A stretch of 16,439 nt of DNA from positions 1-16,439 of the forward strand of contig JBCCFC010000127.1 in NCBI GenBank assembly GCA_039029935.1. Reading direction: 5' to 3'. The translations under genes were made by a program, and so were the position numbers. Origin of the DNA: G039029935 sp039029935 (GTDB taxonomy: Bacteria > Chloroflexota > Anaerolineae > Caldilineales > Caldilineaceae). Shown here in pieces: positions 13,501 to 16,439 of the stretch (positions are counted from its first letter, which is position 1; each line of letters begins with the position of its first letter). Below the pieces are notes generated by a model. It ran no database searches. It saw only the letters and a list, made by a program, of their open reading frames with translations, and had not been told where the DNA came from.

Positions 13501-14819
13501 TCCTGTCGGTCTTCACGAATATCGACCACCAGCTCGGCTCCAGAGACCAATGGATAGTCTGGGTTGACCGTGCGCAGGGCAATGTTGTTGATAAACGAGC
13601 CAATTTCATCGCCCGCTTCGGTCTGGAACGCCCCACCCACAACGTTGTAGGAGACATTGGAGATAAAGTCTACGTTGCCTGAGTGATTGACATAGGCCCA
13701 ACCGGGGTCATCTACGACAACACTGCCCAGAACCTTTGCGGGTGTTGCGTTGGCATCTGTGCCGCCGCGATGGAAGTGGATTGAGTAGCGACCACGAATG
13801 TTGTCCCCTTCAAGTGCCATAGGGGGCGCGTCGTCCAATTGCGGCCATGTGAAATCATCCAGCGGGATACGCTTGTTGGTGCGGCCTAGTTGATAGAAAC
13901 GGGCGTAGTTGATACTGACATCATGCGTGTGCATAAACATGATGTGTCCACGATGGGCAATCGCTGCATTCTCCGACGAGAACTCAATGTTGCGGCTGAT
14001 GTTTGCCACATGCACATCCAAGTCGGCGGCAAAGGCGATGTGGTCCTTTTGGAGTGCGGCATCCAGTGTGACGGTTGTGCCGTTGATGGCGGCGATGCGC
14101 ACAACTTCATCGCTTGTGGGGTCTTTGGGGTCGGTGGCAGCAACGACCAACTCATCGCCCACCTGCCAACCAATAGGCGTTGTACTCAACAGCAATTGTG
14201 TTGCACCCGCCGCTGGCTGTGTCGCCAACGTGGTCCAGCTTGTCTTCTCCGTACCATACATTTCGGTTTGACCATGCAGTACCGCGCCTCGGCTTAACTG
14301 CGCTGTATCCACTGTGCGGTCAATCGCACCAAAATCGGCAAAGACAACCTTGGCCGTGACACTGGCGGTAATGGGGCTGGCGGCTGTACCGATTTCGAGC
14401 CGTCCCGTTGCATTGCTCACCAACGTGTCCACCCACAATTCGGTGTTGACGGTATTGGCAAATTGGAGTTCGCCATCAATGGTGATTAGCTTCACTTTGG
14501 TCGTGAACACGGCGTCAACCATGACGACGATGCCCTGTGGAATGGAGACAATGGCGCCCTCATTGGGCAGTGAGCCACCCCATGTTGCCGTGTCCGACCA
14601 GTTGCCTGACTGAACTGCTGTGTGTGTCACCGCTCCCAAGTTAATCGGCACGTCGTTGCTTTGGGCAAAGATGCCAAATCCACAAATGTAGTTGTCAATG
14701 ACAGGGATACCTGTGATGAAGCGGTTGTTGATATTGCCCGATGATGACCCCGCTAGCGGTATTGTCATCAGGACGAAAATGGTGACAAAAATGGTCGCCC
14801 TTACAAATTTTGTGTTCAT
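10596..14819 (-). CDS. Secreted G8 / beta-helix protein with SGNH esterase domain, paralog 2
   Basis: This is a 1407-aa exported protein. It has a signal peptide (1-~27), a G8 domain at ~71-165, and a CEMIP/TMEM2-like beta-helix to ~790, all clearly alignable with paralog 1. An acidic linker spans ~795-867. An SGNH/GDSL hydrolase domain follows at ~875-1091 with nucleophile S886 (LLLGDSRVEG), oxyanion Gly block G939-G942 (GGGGATTDD), N972 (IGIGGNDLL), and D1065 and H1068 (DEVHYNEAG). All four SGNH blocks are intact, so it should be an active esterase; the order resembles carbohydrate esterases. A TDEGEDxDxG repeat linker (~1095-1235), one helical module (~1242-1333) and the tail THTVFLPVVTR follow. 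Inferred role: binding a surface or extracellular polysaccharide and removing acyl groups. AGGAGG (14831-14836) lies 11 bases before ATG 14819, exactly as in paralog 1. Confidence 0.9.
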   Translation of the reverse strand: MNTKFVRATIFVTIFVLMTIPLAGSSSGNINNRFITGIPVIDNYICGFGIFAQSNDVPINLGAVTHTAVQSGNWSDTATWGGSLPNEGAIVSIPQGIVVMVDAVFTTKVKLITIDGELQFANTVNTELWVDTLVSNATGRLEIGTAASPITASVTAKVVFADFGAIDRTVDTAQLSRGAVLHGQTEMYGTEKTSWTTLATQPAAGATQLLLSTTPIGWQVGDELVVAATDPKDPTSDEVVRIAAINGTTVTLDAALQKDHIAFAADLDVHVANISRNIEFSSENAAIAHRGHIMFMHTHDVSINYARFYQLGRTNKRIPLDDFTWPQLDDAPPMALEGDNIRGRYSIHFHRGGTDANATPAKVLGSVVVDDPGWAYVNHSGNVDFISNVSYNVVGGAFQTEAGDEIGSFINNIALRTVNPDYPLVSGAELVVDIREDRQDFAFQGDGFWLHGGGPRIEGNVVSGASGHAYIYWPEGLIEADRGATRVHPSALPNGHLLDSSIQAVDVWWMPVSSFKNNTGYASTKGLVFYYLHASFLGGNITEAYFDQIHSTFENTTLWGMRRVAMDFNFAENMTFINTRIVGNGDPNSLAVDANHFHNMDDYRFENLTIEGFGVGMDVPSQGNIVIEGGTFSNLVDFRIRNPQKASRTLAFNNITFGTSSAFSGSPRTNFQMDPDFTFMGEVQDDVGNDDGDKDPLFFLQPDRITLNFAPYNGQGLFYDEQRPDFIPMTAENVTSAEGAEPVPSQYLDKTNQQLLTAYGLSFGGALLPGDATAVTGIVGGQVGTAASAPTTFPEEAGESGEGEDTEEGDEGDDAEESDEGDDTEQGADEGDDAEEGAENDDAEEGAEGNDSEEDVEDTSPNDGADNASGTNQFPANAKILLLGDSRVEGERPFFESYRYELWKNLIDNGWTFDFVGMNTDETSYATYQGQSFDGDHQGGGGATTDDLLVDIDDVLASVGTPNIALIGIGGNDLLNGAQSTEAIASVVSNISQLIGRLQTSNANITIFIEQIAPGRSDFMSAELQAAFDEFNMGIATLASQQRSNTPSVIVVDIATGWSDSYMADEVHYNEAGAKAVADRYDAAMDAFYSGTGQPGDGNSGDGSSDDSNSDDASSDDASESNPESDDANDTDEGEDTDTGTDEGEDIDAGTDEGEDTDTGADESEGADAGTDEGEDSDAGTDEDEETNTGADEGEDSETGADEGEDSDTGADEGEDSDTGADTEEGNDEGADESPSYVDTNGNWFWFHIVAQTLNIEANTMWATVVEGQSLAELAEEEGSNAQALIDAIVAAETGMVESAVAAGMLTQETADEWLEGLNAAATEMVNARFSVSNESEATDETGEAVVPDTAASRRPFNINQVSTVSPDASPETTPVEAPAVDTPGANEPGDGNGSTTHTVFLPVVTR
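11125..11440 (-). repeat. 30-base coding repeats (TDEGEDTDTG linker)
   Basis: About ten units of 30 bases encode (T/A)DEGED(S/T/I)(D/E)(T/A)G on the - strand. The units are more diverged than the 30-base array of paralog 1 but have the same length and composition, so the two linkers may share origin or arise by the same slippage process. Confidence 0.8.
12225..12435 (-). repeat. Acidic coding repeats before the SGNH domain
   Basis: Imperfect 18- to 24-base units encode EEGDEGDDAEE, SDEGDDTEQ and ADEGDDAEEG variants. They link the beta-helix to the esterase domain of paralog 2. Confidence 0.7.
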
Positions 14820-14871
14820 TTGGCGATTCGCCTCCTCGATAGATGTTTGTTAAGCGTTTGGTTCGGTTTTG

Positions 14872-14892
14872 CTTGACTGTTTGACAATCAAG
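14872..14892 (-). promoter_or_regulatory. Conserved leader hairpin upstream of paralog 2
   Basis: The arms cttga (14872-14876) and tcaag (14888-14892) pair; ttga at 14881-14884 is the alternative partner. This is the counterpart of 9019-9041, with three substitutions that keep both possible pairings. Confidence 0.45.
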
Positions 14893-14956
14893 TCTTTTTC
14901 TTTCAAAATTCAGTTTGATTTCATGTTGCTTTTTTCTGTATCTATCTCAATAGAGG

Positions 14957-15001
14957 CGCGAGGCATGGGTGGTGATACGAATTTTGTAAATGAATTGTAA
15001 A
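14957..15001 (-). promoter_or_regulatory. Conserved upstream block of paralog 2, candidate promoter
   Basis: This block shares gaggcatgg, ggtgatac and tgtaaatgaattgtaaaat with the block before paralog 1. On the - strand TTTACA (14999-14994) and GTATCA (14976-14971) are spaced 17 bases. It lies in the 205-base gap after the manA stop; no terminator is seen in that gap. Confidence 0.4.
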
Positions 15002-15024
15002 ATCCTGCCTCGAATTAGGCCACT

Positions 15025-16107
15025 TCACGGTTTGGGCGGCAGGCAGCGAGCGAGGGTCATGGAACCCGATAGCGTGGCCGAATCAATGGCGACGGGCAGG
15101 AAGACACGCGACCAGGGCTGCAACGGCAACGTGATGCCGTTGGCTTCGAGGCTACCTGAACCGTCGAGTACGATCAAGATCGAGAATCGGCCATCGAAAT
15201 GCAGCTCCATCGTCCCTGAAACCGACAGGCGACGTGCCTCCAAGCGGTCTGTTTGCGGTGCTGCCAGCAGTGCTTCTTCGGTTCCGCCGGGCGATTCAGA
15301 AATCGAATGCCGTTGTGGGCCAAAGCGTGTCTTCACCTCATTGGCGTGGACCTTGGTATAGTCGAAGAGGTCAAGCACACGGTCCAGTCCTAGCCCCATC
15401 GTTCGGGCGGACTCAGGAAGTTCCAGACCGCCGTGTGCGTACTCACAGCGCACCACATAATCGGTTGGCTCTTGGATTTCGACCATCGTGATGCCCGGAC
15501 CGATTGCATGGGGGACACCGCCCTCAATCAGCAAGACCTCGCCAGGCGAAACCGGAATCCGCTCGAAGCAAGCCAACATCGCCTCAAGGTCTTGCTCATC
15601 CACGATGCGCCGCCATTCGGCTACCGAAGGTGGGTGCTGGAATCCGACCAGTACATAGGCGTCGTCCGTGCGCGTGTTTAGAATCCACCACGCCTCGGTC
15701 TTACCACTGTTTGCACCAAGATGCTGCTGCGACCAAGCCACACTTGGGTGTGCCTGGATGTGCAACCGCATGGCAGAATCCAGCAACTTTACGAGAAGGT
15801 ATGGTTGTGACCCGTAGGCAGCCACGTGAGCAGCCCCCAGTGCCTCCTCCGGCGAGGTAGTGTACAACTCAGCCATCGTAAAGGTTTCACCACTGGTCGT
15901 CTGAGCCATACCAATGCCTTCGTCGGTCAGGTGTTCCCGACCTGGATTGGCCGCACGGGTGGCCGATCCAACCCAGTCTTCGGGGAAGTGACTGTCAGCC
16001 GGGGCTGGTTTGCCCTGCATCTGGTCCAGAACCCTGCCACCTTGGTAGGTCCGCCAGACACGGTTGGGCAATAAGTAAAAGGGCTGCTTGTAGTTTATGT
16101 GTTTCAT
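15025..16107 (-). CDS. manA: Mannose-6-phosphate isomerase, class I
   Basis: This is a 360-aa zinc-dependent isomerase converting mannose-6-phosphate and fructose-6-phosphate, linking mannose use or GDP-mannose and polysaccharide synthesis to glycolysis. The metal site is visible: Q118 and H120 in RLHIQAHPS, E138 in GKTEAWW and H200 in GGVPHAIGPG. The N-terminal HFPEDWVGSATRAANPG (40-56) and IQEPTDYVVRCEY (211-223) are typical, and the C-terminal cupin part is complete. Length fits the shorter bacterial ManA type. Start: agaggc (- strand, 16116-16111) lies just before ATG 16107. It is 19 bases after the small ORF upstream and on the same strand as the large G8 proteins, so a carbohydrate locus is plausible. 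Confidence 0.9.
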   Translation of the reverse strand: MKHINYKQPFYLLPNRVWRTYQGGRVLDQMQGKPAPADSHFPEDWVGSATRAANPGREHLTDEGIGMAQTTSGETFTMAELYTTSPEEALGAAHVAAYGSQPYLLVKLLDSAMRLHIQAHPSVAWSQQHLGANSGKTEAWWILNTRTDDAYVLVGFQHPPSVAEWRRIVDEQDLEAMLACFERIPVSPGEVLLIEGGVPHAIGPGITMVEIQEPTDYVVRCEYAHGGLELPESARTMGLGLDRVLDLFDYTKVHANEVKTRFGPQRHSISESPGGTEEALLAAPQTDRLEARRLSVSGTMELHFDGRFSILIVLDGSGSLEANGITLPLQPWSRVFLPVAIDSATLSGSMTLARCLPPKP

Positions 16108-16126
16108 TTTGCCTCTTTTCTAGTTG

Positions 16127-16357
16127 TTACGAATGTATCATCCGCGCGCTAATTTTTTCGTTGGCAGCCTGTATCAGGTCTACATTTTCCTGATCAGGTT
16201 GTTCCGCTTCGTCTATCAGGCCATAACGCCGTGCTCGATTGCGTTGGTAAGCCCCACAAAGATGAAAACCAATACAGCCGGGGTTCTGGAATAGTTGCTC
16301 TAGCAGTTTGTCGGAGAGCATATATAGCACAGCACGATTGGAACACAATGAGATTTA
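16127..16357 (-). pseudogene. C-terminal remnant of an unidentified, possibly glycoside-hydrolase-like protein
   Basis: An open frame runs from just after an in-frame TAA (16357-16355) to the stop at 16127, about 73-76 codons. No good start exists; TTG at 16348 and an internal ATG (about codon 10) are the options, with no clear Shine-Dalgarno. The text LLEQLFQNPGCIGFHLCGAYQRNRARRYGLIDE reads like a conserved, folded C-terminal segment of a larger enzyme, and it faintly recalls the last helices of barrel-type glycosidases; this is from memory and not certain. It stops 19 bases before manA on the same strand and may be co-transcribed. Probably a truncated gene, alternatively a small real protein. 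The remaining bases to 16439 are AT-rich with no supported feature. Confidence 0.5.
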
Positions 16358-16439
16358 TTGAGTTATCCAAAAGGCAATGATAGAAGAGATTGACGAAAGG
16401 GTTGAAAAAAAGTAAACTAAGAATAATTATGTAAATAGG

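Noticed and set aside
15060..15085. VFLP-like text near the ManA C-terminus (WSRVFLPVAID)
   Set aside because: Internal to the cupin domain of a cytosolic enzyme, so not the same as the terminal VFLPVVxR tail.
16377..16415. Tiny + strand frame MIEEIDERVEKK
   Set aside because: Only 12 codons, at the window edge, with no supporting signal.

Overview
The window most likely comes from a Chloroflexota bacterium of the Anaerolineae/Caldilineae type. This is inferred from gene content only: a LysW-dependent (alpha-aminoadipate) lysine pathway, a Uma2-family gene, a DUF4143 ATPase, very large secreted proteins ending in a VFLPVVxR tail, and many short dispersed hairpin repeats. No rRNA, tRNA or marker gene is present to confirm it.

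Left part (1-5100, + strand): a lysine biosynthesis block. It holds the 3' part of lysX (its 5' part is missing or disrupted), lysY, a class I SAM methyltransferase, a Uma2-family protein with a coiled-coil tail of seven 14-residue repeats, and lysZ. LysX joins alpha-aminoadipate to the carrier protein LysW, LysZ phosphorylates it and LysY reduces it. The methyltransferase and the Uma2 gene sit between lysY and lysZ and have no evident role in the pathway. The gaps are rich in structure: a palindrome centred on a perfect TATAAT before lysY, several hairpins and small tandem repeats between lysY and the methyltransferase, and two strong hairpins after lysZ.

Middle (5164-14819): two paralogous giant secreted proteins on the - strand (1267 and 1407 aa). 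Each has a signal peptide, a G8 domain, a CEMIP/TMEM2-like right-handed beta-helix, Asp/Glu-rich repeat linkers, helical modules and the same C-terminal tail. The second also carries an SGNH (GDSL) esterase domain between its acidic linkers. Their 5' leaders are conserved, including a small hairpin in which the bases that differ change together. A + strand AAA-type ATPase/DUF4143 gene lies between the paralogs, bounded by a dispersed 16-bp hairpin repeat, an 18-bp inverted repeat overlapping its promoter, and a bidirectional terminator. It appears to be read from a leaderless mRNA.

Right part (15025-16439, - strand): a class I mannose-6-phosphate isomerase, preceded by a 73-codon ORF that looks like the C-terminal remnant of a larger enzyme. 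The isomerase, the two G8/beta-helix proteins and the esterase domain together suggest a surface polysaccharide-processing locus (inference). The most unusual features are the paralog pair with its shared tail and covarying leader hairpin, the palindrome-embedded promoters with little or no leader, and the dense set of small palindromic repeats.
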